The notes under the pieces are model-generated. The model saw nothing but the letters and a program-made list of their open reading frames with translations. It had not been told where the DNA came from and did no database searches. The position numbers were made by a program, and so were the translations under genes. From positions 186,001 to 250,000 of the forward strand of contig CAXBOS010000002.1 in NCBI GenBank assembly GCA_963977415.1: a DNA stretch of 64,000 bases, read 5' to 3'. The DNA comes from Croceimicrobium sp963977415. Lineage in GTDB: Bacteria; Bacteroidota; Bacteroidia; Flavobacteriales; Schleiferiaceae. Positions 43,793 to 53,132 of this stretch are shown piece by piece (the first letter of the stretch is position 1; every line of letters starts with the position of its first letter).

Positions 43793-44883
43793 GGGCTAAC
43801 GTAGCTTAAGCCAATGGTAAAGTAAAGAGGATTGGTAAACTCATTCTCCATAAAGAAAGGAGTATCATCACCCAAGAGACGCAAAAAGTCACCGCCTTCA
43901 TCTACATTATAGCTATAGTTAATGCGATAACCTGCTTCAACGCTCAGCCAAATAAAGCCACTTAATGCTTGTTGATAATTAAAGCCCGCTCTAATACCAG
44001 AACGTCTTAATTGCACATCCTGAGCTTCTACTAAGCTATTGTAGTTTGGTGCAACTTCTTGACTGATAGATCCGAAATTGGTTAAGGCGTAACTAGCCCC
44101 CATAAAGTTGTAACCAAAAGAAAGTAATTTTTCAGAATTAAATCGATAACGAATCATCGCTCTAGCTGGTAATAAGGCTTCTACACCCCATTTCTCATTG
44201 GAAAATGTGTGGTAATAATAAACTACCGGTAAGTAGTTTAAGGCTCCCCCTAAATAAGTTCTAGATACACCAAAACCATACATTAAGCGATCGCTTGGTT
44301 TCCAACCGTATATTAAGGCGGCCGGAATAAATGGAGATGCAAATTCGGAATTATCAGCACTGTAATTGCCGTTTAACTCAGCGCCAATTTGCCCCAGTAA
44401 AAATGTGCGATCATTTAAAGGCTTGAAAACGGTAAAAATCAACGCGCTTCTTCTTAAAACCTCATTTTCAATAATTCGATTAAAAGGATTGTCCGCATTT
44501 GAGTTATCCACCGAGTAGCGTTGCTCTTGGTAAACTGCGTTCAAATTAATCAATATGTTGTTGCGCGAGAGTAGGGGAAAATTACCTATTAATGAAACTT
44601 CATGCGCCGATCTAATATCACTAGTGCTGTTGAGTTTATTACCATTTCCATCATCAAAAACCTGAGAATTGAGTTGATGCCCACCTTGTAGATTATAAAA
44701 TAGACCAATAAGCGAGGTTGGGCTTTGACCTAATACCTTATTATTGCAAAAGGCCTTTTCTGCAGGTGCCGCTAATTCAAAATCCGAAAAGTCAAAGTCA
44801 TTGCTGCTGCTCGTGTCGGTTTGAGCCTGTAAAGAAAGGGAGGCTAATAAAAGGCTGTAAGAGATAATGTATTTTTTTGTCAA
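43789..44883 (-). CDS. Outer-membrane beta-barrel protein, probable DUF6268 family
   Basis: This 364-residue protein has a signal peptide (YIISYSLLLASLSLQAQ) and many alternating strands ending in aromatic residues, such as HEVSLIGNFPLLSRNN and GIRAGFNYQQALSGFIWLS. It ends with the FTIGLSYVSP-type last strand of outer-membrane barrels. This resembles the DUF6268 exported proteins of Bacteroidota. The function is unknown. The gene is transcribed toward the UspA gene. Confidence 0.7.
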   Translation of the reverse strand: MTKKYIISYSLLLASLSLQAQTDTSSSNDFDFSDFELAAPAEKAFCNNKVLGQSPTSLIGLFYNLQGGHQLNSQVFDDGNGNKLNSTSDIRSAHEVSLIGNFPLLSRNNILINLNAVYQEQRYSVDNSNADNPFNRIIENEVLRRSALIFTVFKPLNDRTFLLGQIGAELNGNYSADNSEFASPFIPAALIYGWKPSDRLMYGFGVSRTYLGGALNYLPVVYYYHTFSNEKWGVEALLPARAMIRYRFNSEKLLSFGYNFMGASYALTNFGSISQEVAPNYNSLVEAQDVQLRRSGIRAGFNYQQALSGFIWLSVEAGYRINYSYNVDEGGDFLRLLGDDTPFFMENEFTNPLYFTIGLSYVSP

Positions 44884-44946
44884 CTAAACTTTTAATTTGG
44901 CTCTAAATTTAATGCAGAAATTGCTATCCATCAATAATTTTTAAGA

Positions 44947-45444
44947 ATGAATACTTACAAATCAGCCTTTATGGCCTTATTCTTAGCCTTTTTCTTCTCC
45001 AATGAAGTTTTAGCACAAAGTGAGAAGCTCGCTATGCCTGAAGAACAAATAGTTAGTTTAAATCAATTTATGGATTCTTGGCATCTTGCTGCTGCAGAAG
45101 CGAATGCTGAAGATTTTTTTGGTAGTATGCGTGAGGATGCTATTTATATTGGAACCGATAAAACAGAGCGTTGGCTGCGCGACGATTTACGAAAATGGTC
45201 GGCCAAAGCTTTTGAAAGGGAATCGGCCTGGACATTTGTGGCAAGCGAAAGGAACTGGCAAGTTCATCTGGATCAACAATTCGCAATTTGTGATGAACTA
45301 CTAAATACCTGGATGGGACCTTGTCGCGCTACCGCGGTTTTGACTTGGGGAAAAGAGGGATGGAAAATCATTCATTACCAACTATCAGTTACAATTGACA
45401 ATGAAAAAATAGAGAGTTTTAAAGCGCTACAGGAGCTACCCTGA
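44947..45444 (+). CDS. Exported SnoaL/NTF2-like protein
   Basis: This 165-residue protein has a signal peptide (MNTYKSAFMALFLAFFFSNEVLAQ). An NTF2-like fold follows (about 40-155), with FMDSWHLAAAEANAEDFFGSM and a strand-rich end (CRATAVLTWGKEGWKIIHYQL). SnoaL/DUF4440 proteins bind or convert small ligands, and no catalytic assignment is possible here. It stands as a single gene between the outer-membrane protein gene and the small Cys-rich protein gene. Confidence 0.82.
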   Translation: MNTYKSAFMALFLAFFFSNEVLAQSEKLAMPEEQIVSLNQFMDSWHLAAAEANAEDFFGSMREDAIYIGTDKTERWLRDDLRKWSAKAFERESAWTFVASERNWQVHLDQQFAICDELLNTWMGPCRATAVLTWGKEGWKIIHYQLSVTIDNEKIESFKALQELP

Positions 45445-45545
45445 TTTCACAATCTGTCTATTTTTAATGCAGAAAGTACATTTTCTGACATGTTTTGGAA
45501 ATGCTTTATAAATACTTTTAACACCTTAACTAAAATTAATCTGTT

Positions 45546-45911
45546 ATGAATACATGTATAGAGTGTGGATCCCGCATTGTTGGAAGAACTGATAAAAAGT
45601 TTTGTAATGGCTCTTGTCGTAATGCTTATCACAATGAAAGGAATCGTGAAGAATTGAATTCTGTTCGCAAAACCAATCGGATTTTAGGACGTAACCGTAA
45701 AATTCTTGCCGAGTTAAAAAGTGAGGGTATTCAAAGAGTACATCGCAAAGTATTGCAAGCCTTAGGTTTCAGTTTTAAGCATTTCACCGCTTATGAAGAA
45801 TTTGCTAATTATGGGCTGTGTCCAGTCATTTACGATGAAGTTTACCACGTGCAAGAGGGAGGAATGGTACTATTCTTCAGTGCGGCAGAAAGCTTTAAGC
45901 AATCTGCCTAA
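45546..45911 (+). CDS. Small zinc-ribbon protein of unknown function
   Basis: This 121-residue protein has an N-terminal Cys4 ribbon, CIECG (about 4-8) and FCNGSC (about 19-24), followed by RNAYHNERNRE. The C-terminal half (about 50-121) is helical and then strand-rich. I do not recognise a named family, but such ribbons are frequent in Bacteroidota. The ribbon is similar in layout to that of the island protein at 25,881. A terminator follows. Confidence 0.75.
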   Translation: MNTCIECGSRIVGRTDKKFCNGSCRNAYHNERNREELNSVRKTNRILGRNRKILAELKSEGIQRVHRKVLQALGFSFKHFTAYEEFANYGLCPVIYDEVYHVQEGGMVLFFSAAESFKQSA

Positions 45912-45941
45912 TAATCAATCCGCTTCGAACCTTTTAAAGTG

Positions 45942-45971
45942 CCCAGGTCTTTTTGATCTGGGTATTTTTTT
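45942..45971 (+). terminator. Rho-independent terminator after the zinc-ribbon gene
   Basis: A stem CCCAGGTC/GATCTGGG with one internal mismatch (45,942-45,962) is followed by TATTTTTTT to 45,971. It lies about 30 bp after the stop at 45,911. Confidence 0.75.
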
Positions 45972-46093
45972 GTCGCAAATTTGCGGATAGGGTAATCCCA
46001 AAATTCCAAATTCATTGATGGGATACATTATTTAAGCATTTCAGCTAGAGTGGAACAAAGCCAAGCCTTAGCGGTTAATTTGAAAAGAAGACT

Positions 46094-46825
46094 TTGGAGA
46101 TTACTAGTATAAGCTTTTACAAATATTCTAAAAGGAGTGAACAGTGGTGGGCTTTTAAGCAAATGCGTTTAGCTTATGCAGCGCTGTCAAACACCCCAGG
46201 CCTAAAGTATCACAAACAGTTAGGAAGTGGCGCTGCAGAGGGTTTTAGTATTTGGCCCGATTGGCAAGTTTATGCACAGTTAATGGTTTGGGAGAGTAGA
46301 GAGGCTTTTAATCGTTTCCGCCAAACCAACAGTTATCATCAAGAAAATCTTTCGAAAAGTGAGCATCAATTGCACATTCTGCTGCAAGCAATCCAGTATA
46401 AAGGATCATGGAATGGTTTACAGCCCTTTGAAGTCAATAAAAACGCATCTAGCGAAAGCGATTTAATGGCGGTAATTACTCGGGCCTCAATTAGACCTAA
46501 AAAATTACTCTCCTTTTGGTTTAATGTTCCTGCAGTATCAAGGCATATTAGTCAACAAAAATCACTGCTTTTTGCTAAAGGGATAGGTGAGTGGCCCTTA
46601 ATTGAACAAGCTACCTTTAGCATTTGGAATAAAAAGGAGGCTATGCAAGATTTTGCTTATCAGCAAAAGGAACACCGCGAAGTAGTTAAGAAAACTCGCG
46701 AAAAAGATTGGTACAAAGAGGAAATGTTCGTTCGTTTTAAAGTCTTAGAGTTCTTTGGTGACTGGCAGTCAAAGCCATTCACAAAACTTTTTGCTAAAAA
46801 AGCGGAGGCTATCAATAAGGATTAG
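46094..46825 (+). CDS. Spheroidene monooxygenase (CrtA)-like protein
   Basis: This 243-residue protein matches the CrtA family along its length. Conserved blocks are GSGAAEGFSIWPDWQVYAQLMVW (about 44-66), VITRASIRPKKLLSFWFNVP (about 126-145), and FAKGIGEWPLIEQATFSIWN (about 157-176) with DFAYQQKEH. CrtA introduces a keto group into carotenoids. No other carotenoid genes are adjacent, so the substrate is unknown. I find no ATG, and the only sensible start is the TTG at 46,094. Confidence 0.8.
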   Translation: MEITSISFYKYSKRSEQWWAFKQMRLAYAALSNTPGLKYHKQLGSGAAEGFSIWPDWQVYAQLMVWESREAFNRFRQTNSYHQENLSKSEHQLHILLQAIQYKGSWNGLQPFEVNKNASSESDLMAVITRASIRPKKLLSFWFNVPAVSRHISQQKSLLFAKGIGEWPLIEQATFSIWNKKEAMQDFAYQQKEHREVVKKTREKDWYKEEMFVRFKVLEFFGDWQSKPFTKLFAKKAEAINKD

Positions 46826-46973
46826 GTCAGTATTGATTTTTCTTTCCCTGCACAAGGAATGCATTCGTAGTAAATCGCAGTCGGAAATTGAAATTATTAG
46901 TATTTATGTGCGAATGCTGCCCATTATCTATTATTTTCGCGCTGTTAATTAATTGCCAAAATAATTCGCAGTA

Positions 46974-47843
46974 ATGAGCGTACTAGTAAATAAAGATTCA
47001 AAGGTTATAGTTCAGGGTTTTACAGGAAGTGAAGGCACTTTCCATGCCGGACAAATGATTGAAGCCGGAACCAATGTTGTTGGTGGTGTAACTCCCGGAA
47101 AAGGTGGCCAAAAGCACTTAGATCGTCCGGTTTTTAATACCGTAGCCGACGCTGTAAAAGAAACTGGAGCAGACGTTTCCATTATTTTTGTACCGCCCGC
47201 TTTTGCTGCTGATGCAATAATGGAAGCTGGAGAAGCCGGTATCAAGGTTATCGTTGCTATTACAGAAGGAATTCCCGTAAATGATATGATTAAAGTGAAG
47301 GAATATTTAAGCGATAAAGATTCTCGTTTAATTGGACCTAACTGCCCTGGAGTTATGACTCCTGGTGGTGCAAAGGTTGGTATCATGCCAGCATTTATCT
47401 TTACTCCCGGTCGTATTGGTATCGTTTCTAAATCAGGTACCCTTACTTACGAAGCCGTTGATCAAATTACCAAAGCAGGTATGGGTCAAAGCACCGCAAT
47501 TGGTATTGGTGGAGATCCTATTATTGGCACTTCTATGAAAGAAGCTGTTGAGCTATTAATGAACGATCCTGAAACAGATGGTATCGTTATGATTGGTGAA
47601 ATTGGTGGACAAATGGAGGCTAATGCGGCTAAATGGATTAAAGAATTCGGAACTAAGCCAGTAGTTGGTTTTATTGCAGGTGAAACGGCTCCTGTAGGAC
47701 GCACAATGGGTCATGCTGGTGCTATTGTTGGTGGTAGCGAAGATACTGCTCAAGCTAAGAAAGCTATCATGCGTGAATGTGGAATCCACGTAGTTGATTC
47801 TCCTGCAGACTTAGGTTCTAAAATGAAAGAAGTTTTAGCTTAA
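46974..47843 (+). CDS. sucD: Succinate-CoA ligase alpha subunit
   Basis: This 289-residue protein has the CoA-binding domain, starting MSVLVNKDSKVIVQGFTGSEGTFHA with the GGVTPGKGG loop. The ligase domain follows, with the phosphohistidine segment GHAGAIVGG near residue 250. It forms the alpha part of the TCA-cycle enzyme that makes ATP or GTP from succinyl-CoA. The beta subunit gene is not adjacent, as in many Bacteroidota. A terminator follows. Confidence 0.97.
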   Translation: MSVLVNKDSKVIVQGFTGSEGTFHAGQMIEAGTNVVGGVTPGKGGQKHLDRPVFNTVADAVKETGADVSIIFVPPAFAADAIMEAGEAGIKVIVAITEGIPVNDMIKVKEYLSDKDSRLIGPNCPGVMTPGGAKVGIMPAFIFTPGRIGIVSKSGTLTYEAVDQITKAGMGQSTAIGIGGDPIIGTSMKEAVELLMNDPETDGIVMIGEIGGQMEANAAKWIKEFGTKPVVGFIAGETAPVGRTMGHAGAIVGGSEDTAQAKKAIMRECGIHVVDSPADLGSKMKEVLA

Positions 47844-47867
47844 TCGCTACTTATAAATACATTAATT

Positions 47868-47893
47868 AGCCCTGCATTAGCGGGGCTTTTTTT
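47868..47893 (+). terminator. Rho-independent terminator after sucD
   Basis: The stem AGCCCTGC/GCGGGGCT (47,868-47,887), with one G-T pair and an ATTA loop, is followed by a run of T to 47,893. It ends 2 bp before the prmC start. Confidence 0.88.
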
Positions 47894-47895
47894 AT

Positions 47896-48747
47896 ATGAA
47901 AATATCTGATTTTAAGAAAATTGCGCATCAAAAGCTAAAGTTGCAATTTAGCTCAAACGAGGTAAATCAACTCTTAACTATATTAATAGAAGAGAGGCTT
48001 TCACTGAGCCGTTTAGATCTTATTAAGCAGGGAGATATTACAATAAACCCCGATTGTGAACTAAGACTTAAAACGGATCTTATTCTTTTGGTGCAAAACA
48101 AACCTCTACAATACATCCTAGGGAAGGTTAACTTTTTTGGCCTTAAGCTTTTGGTTAACGAAAATGTATTGATACCACGTGACGAAACCGAAGAGTTAGT
48201 AGCCTTGGTTTCTGAAGACTATCGCTTAAATAAAGAAAAAACCGCTCGAATTATTGATTTTGGAACGGGGAGCGGCTGTATCGCATTATCAATGGCGAAA
48301 ATTTTCCCCACTGCGACGGTAGAAGCTTGGGATATTTCGGAAGGTGCTTTGAGATTAGCCCAAGAAAATGCTATGCTGAATCAAATAGAAATAAACTTTC
48401 ATAAGAAAAGTATTTTAGAAGAACCACTTGCAGAAAGTCAACGGTATGATTTAATGATTAGCAATCCACCTTATATACCACCTTCTCAAAAAATGGAAAT
48501 GGAGGAGAGGGTATTACAATATGAGCCAGATTTAGCGCTATTTGTGGAGGAGGAAGATCCACTTGTGTTTTACAAAGCCATTGTTAAAATGGCACAAACC
48601 AACCTTAAGCAAGGAGGAAGCTTGTATTTTGAAATCAATCAATATTTAGCCGATCAAACCCTATCTTTAGTATCCGAAGGATTTGAAAGTGAATTATTGA
48701 AAGACTTAAACCAGAATTACCGCTTTATACGGGCCATTAAGACATAA
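47896..48747 (+). CDS. prmC: Release factor glutamine methyltransferase PrmC
   Basis: This 283-residue protein has a helical N-terminal domain (about 1-85). The SAM-binding domain has IIDFGTGSGCIALSMA (about 117-132) and the catalytic NPPY in ISNPPYIPPSQ (about 192-202). It methylates the Gln of the GGQ motif in release factors RF1 and RF2. It starts directly after the sucD terminator and converges on the hup gene. Confidence 0.95.
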   Translation: MKISDFKKIAHQKLKLQFSSNEVNQLLTILIEERLSLSRLDLIKQGDITINPDCELRLKTDLILLVQNKPLQYILGKVNFFGLKLLVNENVLIPRDETEELVALVSEDYRLNKEKTARIIDFGTGSGCIALSMAKIFPTATVEAWDISEGALRLAQENAMLNQIEINFHKKSILEEPLAESQRYDLMISNPPYIPPSQKMEMEERVLQYEPDLALFVEEEDPLVFYKAIVKMAQTNLKQGGSLYFEINQYLADQTLSLVSEGFESELLKDLNQNYRFIRAIKT

Positions 48748-48750
48748 AAA

Positions 48751-48770
48751 AAGACCTCTAAAAGAGGCCT
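48751..48770. terminator. Bidirectional terminator between prmC and hup
   Basis: The stem CCTCT/AGAGG, extended by one mismatch and two pairs, with a 3-base loop (48,751-48,770) is flanked by A-rich and T-rich runs. It can serve both convergent genes. Confidence 0.75.
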
Positions 48771-48790
48771 TTTCTTATTTTCTTCAGGGC

Positions 48791-49060
48791 TTAGAGCTTT
48801 GCGTTTAGCTCTGAACCAGCCTTAAATTTAGCTACAGTTTTTGCTGGAATCTGTATTGTAGCACCAGTTTGTGGGTTACGACCTTCACGTGCTGAACGCT
48901 CAGAAGTAGAGAATGTACCAAATCCTACTAATGAAACTCTACCACCACTCGCTAAAGTAGCAGATACACGATCAGTAAAAGAATCTAAGGCTTTTTTTGC
49001 GGCTGCTTTTGAGATGCCTGCATCTTCTGCCATTGCATCAATTAGATCAGCTTTGTTCAT
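48791..49060 (-). CDS. hup: HU family DNA-binding protein
   Basis: This 89-residue protein is typical HU. It begins MNKADLIDAMAEDAGISKAAAKKA and has the arm segment GRNPQTGATIQIPAK (about 59-73), the DNA-binding beta-ribbon with Arg, Asn and Pro. It ends KAGSELNAKL. It bends and packages DNA in the nucleoid. The gene stands alone. Confidence 0.97.
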   Translation of the reverse strand: MNKADLIDAMAEDAGISKAAAKKALDSFTDRVSATLASGGRVSLVGFGTFSTSERSAREGRNPQTGATIQIPAKTVAKFKAGSELNAKL

Positions 49061-49218
49061 TTCTTAATTTTTTTTGGTTAGACAAATATCTCGAACACCA
49101 ACAAATTTAACCGAAAGCCGCTATCTACCAACATTTCAGACGAAAAAAGCATGTAATTGTTGAAAATTATAAACTTCTGTTAATAACCTGAAGTATTAAA
49201 ACCCTTATAATCAAGTGT

Positions 49219-50160
49219 TTAAATGATTTTCGCGCCTTCTTCCAAGATGCGTCCATTCACGAAATCTTGTGCATTCATGCGTCTCTTTCCCTCTATTTGC
49301 AAGGCTTTGAGGCTTAATACGCCATCTTTGAGGTGTAAAATGATTTGATTTTTATTCCAAATTTCAATTTTACCCGTATTGGATAAGGGTATATCTTCTA
49401 AAATTTCACTGGCAAAAATCTTTAAACTTTTCTCTTCGCCTTTCGTCTGAAGGATAGTCCATGCTCCAGGAAATGGAGACATTCCTCTTATGAGATTATA
49501 AATATGTGCCGCGCTATCCTTTAAATTAATCCTTAAATCATCTTTAAAGATTTTCGGAGCTTCTCTGCGATTGGGGACTTCAGTTTGGGCTTTTGGCTTG
49601 AGTTCACCTTTTTCAAGAGCGTTCGCGGTTTTTAAAACGAGCTCTGCTCCAATTATCATTAAGCGGTCGTGTAAAGATCCTGCATCTTCATCAGCTGCAA
49701 TGTCGGTTTCCGCTTGCATTAGAATTTCACCGGTATCAATGTTCTCATTTATAAAGAAAGTAGTTACACCCGTTTTCTTCTCTCCGTTTACAATAGCCCA
49801 ATTTATAGGAGCGGCACCGCGATAATTAGGTAAAAGCGAAGAATGCAAGTTGAAAGTGCCTAATTTGGGCAAAGACCATAAAACTTCGGGTAACATTCGA
49901 AAAGCAACCACTATAAATAGATCGGCATTTAAAGATTTAATTTCCTTTAGAAAGTCTTCATCTTTCAGCTTTACGGGTTGTAAAATCGGGAGTCCGGCTT
50001 CTAAAGCAAATTGCTTCACCTCAGATTGATTTAATTTCCGTCCTCTGCCAGCGGGCTTATCTACGGAAGTAATAACCGCAACCACTTCATGTTTACTAGC
50101 ATGTAAAACTTTGAGGCTCTCCACAGCAAAGGCGGGAGTGCCCATAAATATAATTCGCAT
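49219..50160 (-). CDS. fmt: Methionyl-tRNA formyltransferase
   Basis: This 313-residue protein has the formyltransferase domain with FMGTPAFAVESL at the N-terminus and FNLHSSLLPNYRGAAPINWA (about 103-122), which contains the catalytic His. The Asp of DTGEILMQAE is also present. The C-terminal OB-like domain binds initiator tRNA. It makes fMet-tRNA for initiation. The upstream outer-membrane protein gene is 14 bp away and could share the transcript. Confidence 0.97.
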   Translation of the reverse strand: MRIIFMGTPAFAVESLKVLHASKHEVVAVITSVDKPAGRGRKLNQSEVKQFALEAGLPILQPVKLKDEDFLKEIKSLNADLFIVVAFRMLPEVLWSLPKLGTFNLHSSLLPNYRGAAPINWAIVNGEKKTGVTTFFINENIDTGEILMQAETDIAADEDAGSLHDRLMIIGAELVLKTANALEKGELKPKAQTEVPNRREAPKIFKDDLRINLKDSAAHIYNLIRGMSPFPGAWTILQTKGEEKSLKIFASEILEDIPLSNTGKIEIWNKNQIILHLKDGVLSLKALQIEGKRRMNAQDFVNGRILEEGAKII

Positions 50161-50174
50161 AAAAGTCTTTATGT

Positions 50175-51194
50175 TTATAAATCCCAGCTTAAGCCTAGGT
50201 TTAAGGTAAGGGCATTAAAGGCTCCAAAGGTGTAATCTGCGCTAACCAAGCCAACCACTAAAAACTTCGCTCTAATACCAACATTTCCCGCAAACCCAGA
50301 ACTTTCACTACTACTAAAAGACAGTGGATCTTTTATCTGCTGCTCGGGATTTAGAATATTAGTGGGGTCGATATATTCAAATGTGCCGAGTAAATTGACG
50401 TCAGCATTATTAATATTATAACCAGCTCCTGCATAAAAAGTAAGAAAAAGTAATTTCTTAGAAACCAATAATCGGGTAATAAGGGAATTTACATCCAGAG
50501 TAACTTCTTTATCATTTCCACTTCCAGGCTCTAATTCTTGGCTATAACTTAAGCTAGAATAGGCTACGAAAGCAGAAAGACTAAAGGGCAGTAATTTCCC
50601 TTTCGGTAGATAGCGTAATAAATCATGTTTTAGGGCTAGCCCCCACTGGCTTACATTCGACCCATCTATGAAAGTGGCACCACTTGAGGGTAAGAAACGT
50701 CCTTTTAACTCAAAATCGAAGGGAAGACCGATGCCTGCTTGAATTCCAGCCATAGGCATTACTCCAATACCAATTCCTCTGGGCATATTGAATTGAGAAC
50801 TAACTAATCCACCGAAAGCGGGGTTTGAATAGCGCAAAGCCACACCAGGGTTTTCGGATCCAAATACAGTAGGTGTTATATTATCATTAGGGTTCACCAA
50901 TTCCAACTGCTGCAAACGATTCGCGTCAATTGTAAAGGTCTTCATTTCATTGGGTACCATGCTAATGGAAGGAATAATCGATATTTCAAAACGCAATGTT
51001 TTGCGGACCTTTGCGGTATTATACCAACCATTGGTAGTAGAATAGGAGAGAGCGTCTGCGAAAGGGCTTAAATAACCTTCGCCTAAATATTGAATATCTG
51101 CAGCGGTACCAGCAATAGCATTACTGGGATTTATTTGAGCTTGAATGTCGCTGCCAAAAATGAAAACTGCTAGAAGGAGGCTAAGTTTTTTCAT
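50175..51194 (-). CDS. Exported outer-membrane-type protein, probable DUF6588 family
   Basis: This 339-residue protein has a signal peptide (MKKLSLLLAVFIFGSDIQAQ). A conserved N-terminal region follows, with YLSPFADALSYSTTNGWYNTAK. The beta-strand-rich barrel-like rest ends LTLNLGLSWDL. It resembles DUF6588 of Bacteroidota. The function is unknown. It sits between recQ and fmt on the same strand. Confidence 0.75.
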   Translation of the reverse strand: MKKLSLLLAVFIFGSDIQAQINPSNAIAGTAADIQYLGEGYLSPFADALSYSTTNGWYNTAKVRKTLRFEISIIPSISMVPNEMKTFTIDANRLQQLELVNPNDNITPTVFGSENPGVALRYSNPAFGGLVSSQFNMPRGIGIGVMPMAGIQAGIGLPFDFELKGRFLPSSGATFIDGSNVSQWGLALKHDLLRYLPKGKLLPFSLSAFVAYSSLSYSQELEPGSGNDKEVTLDVNSLITRLLVSKKLLFLTFYAGAGYNINNADVNLLGTFEYIDPTNILNPEQQIKDPLSFSSSESSGFAGNVGIRAKFLVVGLVSADYTFGAFNALTLNLGLSWDL

Positions 51195-51239
51195 GAGGAT
51201 TTAATTGATTGGGCCTCAAAGATAGTAAAAGCTCTAGGG

Positions 51240-53132
51240 CTATAGCTTTACGAGTTTATCATTTTTAAGACCAACTATTTCTTCCTTTAAAAGAAGCCGC
51301 AGGACTTTTAGATAGTGACTTTCCTTGTTTACAGCTGTTTCAAATTCGTGCAAGCTCATCTCATGACTGGTAATTAAATTTAAAATTTGTGTTTTAATAT
51401 ACTCCTCACTACCAGATTTTTGCAAGCGTTTTTTAGCACGGCAAACATCGCAAGTACCACAATCTTCCCTAAGGTGTTCGCCAAAATAGGCCAGTATAGT
51501 TTTGCTCCGGCAAAAGTCATCGCTATTAATAAACTCTTCCACCGCTGCCAGTCTCTTGGCCAATTCTGCTTTACGGAATTCAATATTCTCTTCGCTTAAT
51601 AGAAGATCTTTGCTATTGGCTCTTTCGCGTAATAAACTTAATCCCGCTTCACCCGATTCTTCTTGGTAACTAATCATTCCGTGATTATTTAATTCACGCA
51701 AATAGCTTTTAAGTTTATAAACGCTGGTATTGAGCCGCCGTGCGATAAGGTTTTCATCAATTCGCAAGTATTCCACATCTAAGCCACCATAAGAACGAGT
51801 TAGTAGTTTAATAACGTCATCCATTTTAGGATTGCGCAGTTGATAGTCGTATAGTGTCCTGCGATCGGCTCTAATCATCATGCGCGATTGACTAAAGGCA
51901 CGTTCGTTAAATTCCAATACACCTTCTTTGTTTAGGATTCGTAGGGCGTGGTAAAGCTTAAAAGGACTTAAACGGTATTGATTGGAAAAATCATTTAAAT
52001 CTATTCCAAAAGTGCTTCCTTCTTCCGATCCTGCGGCGATTTGTAAGTAATTGACAAGGGCTTTATAAACTCGCAGTAAATACACCCGATCGGGAAAGGA
52101 GTCGAGGTAACGTGCCTTTAAACTTTTAATGTCATTGGGGCCCACCAAAACAATAGAGTAGGCCTTTTGTCCATCGCGAGCCGCTCGGCCAGCTTCTTGA
52201 AAATAGGCTTCTAATGAATCGGGTAAGTCTAAGTGCAATACTAATCTAACATCGGGCTTATCGATCCCCATTCCAAAAGCATTGGTGCAAACCATAATGC
52301 GTAATTCATTCTTTACCCAAGCATTTTGACGATTTTGCCGTTCATCTACCTTTAGTCCTGCGTGGTAATAATCGGCCGAATAGCCCATGCTGCCGAGCCA
52401 TTTACTAACTTCAACTACGCCCTTGCGATTACGAAGATAAATGATGGCACTGCCTTGAATTCGATTGAGTATTTCGAGACAAGCCTCCATTTTATTCTCT
52501 GTTTTCCGCACATTATAGCTTAACTCAGGGCGCAGAAAGCTTTTTTGAAAAACAGCCCCATTATTAAAGGCTAGTTTAGCCTGAATATCTTCTACTACTT
52601 CGGGGGTAGCAGTAGCCGTAAGTGCTATTACCGGTAAATTGGGCTTCAATTCCCTTAGTTTGGCAATATTTAAGTAGGCTGGTCTAAAATCGTAGCCCCA
52701 CTGACTAATGCAATGCGCTTCATCAACCACAATAAGGTTTACATTAATATATTGCAGTCTATTGAGTAGCTTCTCATTATCAATGCTTTCGGGCGATATA
52801 TAAATGAATTTATAATAGCCATTGGCCGCATTTTGCAAAGCCAATTCGCGTTCACTGGCGCTAATGCTAGAGTTTAAGGCTATGGCATTAATGCCTCTTT
52901 CTTTTAGGTTTTGTACTTGGTCGGCCATTAACGCAATAAGCGGCGAAATAACCAAGGCCGTTCCTTCCATGGCAATTGCAGGCACTTGAAAGCAGATGGA
53001 TTTTCCACCGCCCGTAGGCAGAAGTGCCAGGGTATCTTTCCCTTGCAAGGCAGAGTTTATGATGTCTTCTTGTAATGGCCTAAACTGATCGTAGTGCCAA
53101 AAGTCTTTGAGGATTTTGTGAATACCTGTCAC
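51240..53132 (-). CDS. recQ: RecQ family ATP-dependent DNA helicase
   Basis: This 630-residue protein has the motor LPTGGGKSICFQVPA (about 39-53), VDEAHCISQWGYDFRPAY (DEAH), ALTATAT and the motif VI GRAARDGQ. It then has the zinc-binding segment CGTCDVC and a winged-helix RQC region. The length suits RecQ, and a separate HRDC domain is not clear. It unwinds DNA in recombination and repair. The start overlaps the P-loop ATPase gene by 4 bp. Confidence 0.93.
   Translation of the reverse strand: MTGIHKILKDFWHYDQFRPLQEDIINSALQGKDTLALLPTGGGKSICFQVPAIAMEGTALVISPLIALMADQVQNLKERGINAIALNSSISASERELALQNAANGYYKFIYISPESIDNEKLLNRLQYINVNLIVVDEAHCISQWGYDFRPAYLNIAKLRELKPNLPVIALTATATPEVVEDIQAKLAFNNGAVFQKSFLRPELSYNVRKTENKMEACLEILNRIQGSAIIYLRNRKGVVEVSKWLGSMGYSADYYHAGLKVDERQNRQNAWVKNELRIMVCTNAFGMGIDKPDVRLVLHLDLPDSLEAYFQEAGRAARDGQKAYSIVLVGPNDIKSLKARYLDSFPDRVYLLRVYKALVNYLQIAAGSEEGSTFGIDLNDFSNQYRLSPFKLYHALRILNKEGVLEFNERAFSQSRMMIRADRRTLYDYQLRNPKMDDVIKLLTRSYGGLDVEYLRIDENLIARRLNTSVYKLKSYLRELNNHGMISYQEESGEAGLSLLRERANSKDLLLSEENIEFRKAELAKRLAAVEEFINSDDFCRSKTILAYFGEHLREDCGTCDVCRAKKRLQKSGSEEYIKTQILNLITSHEMSLHEFETAVNKESHYLKVLRLLLKEEIVGLKNDKLVKL

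Noticed and set aside
47012..47386. A 124-codon minus-strand frame opposite sucD
   Set aside because: It is a shadow of the sucD reading frame in a gene with strong codon bias. No independent start or context supports it.
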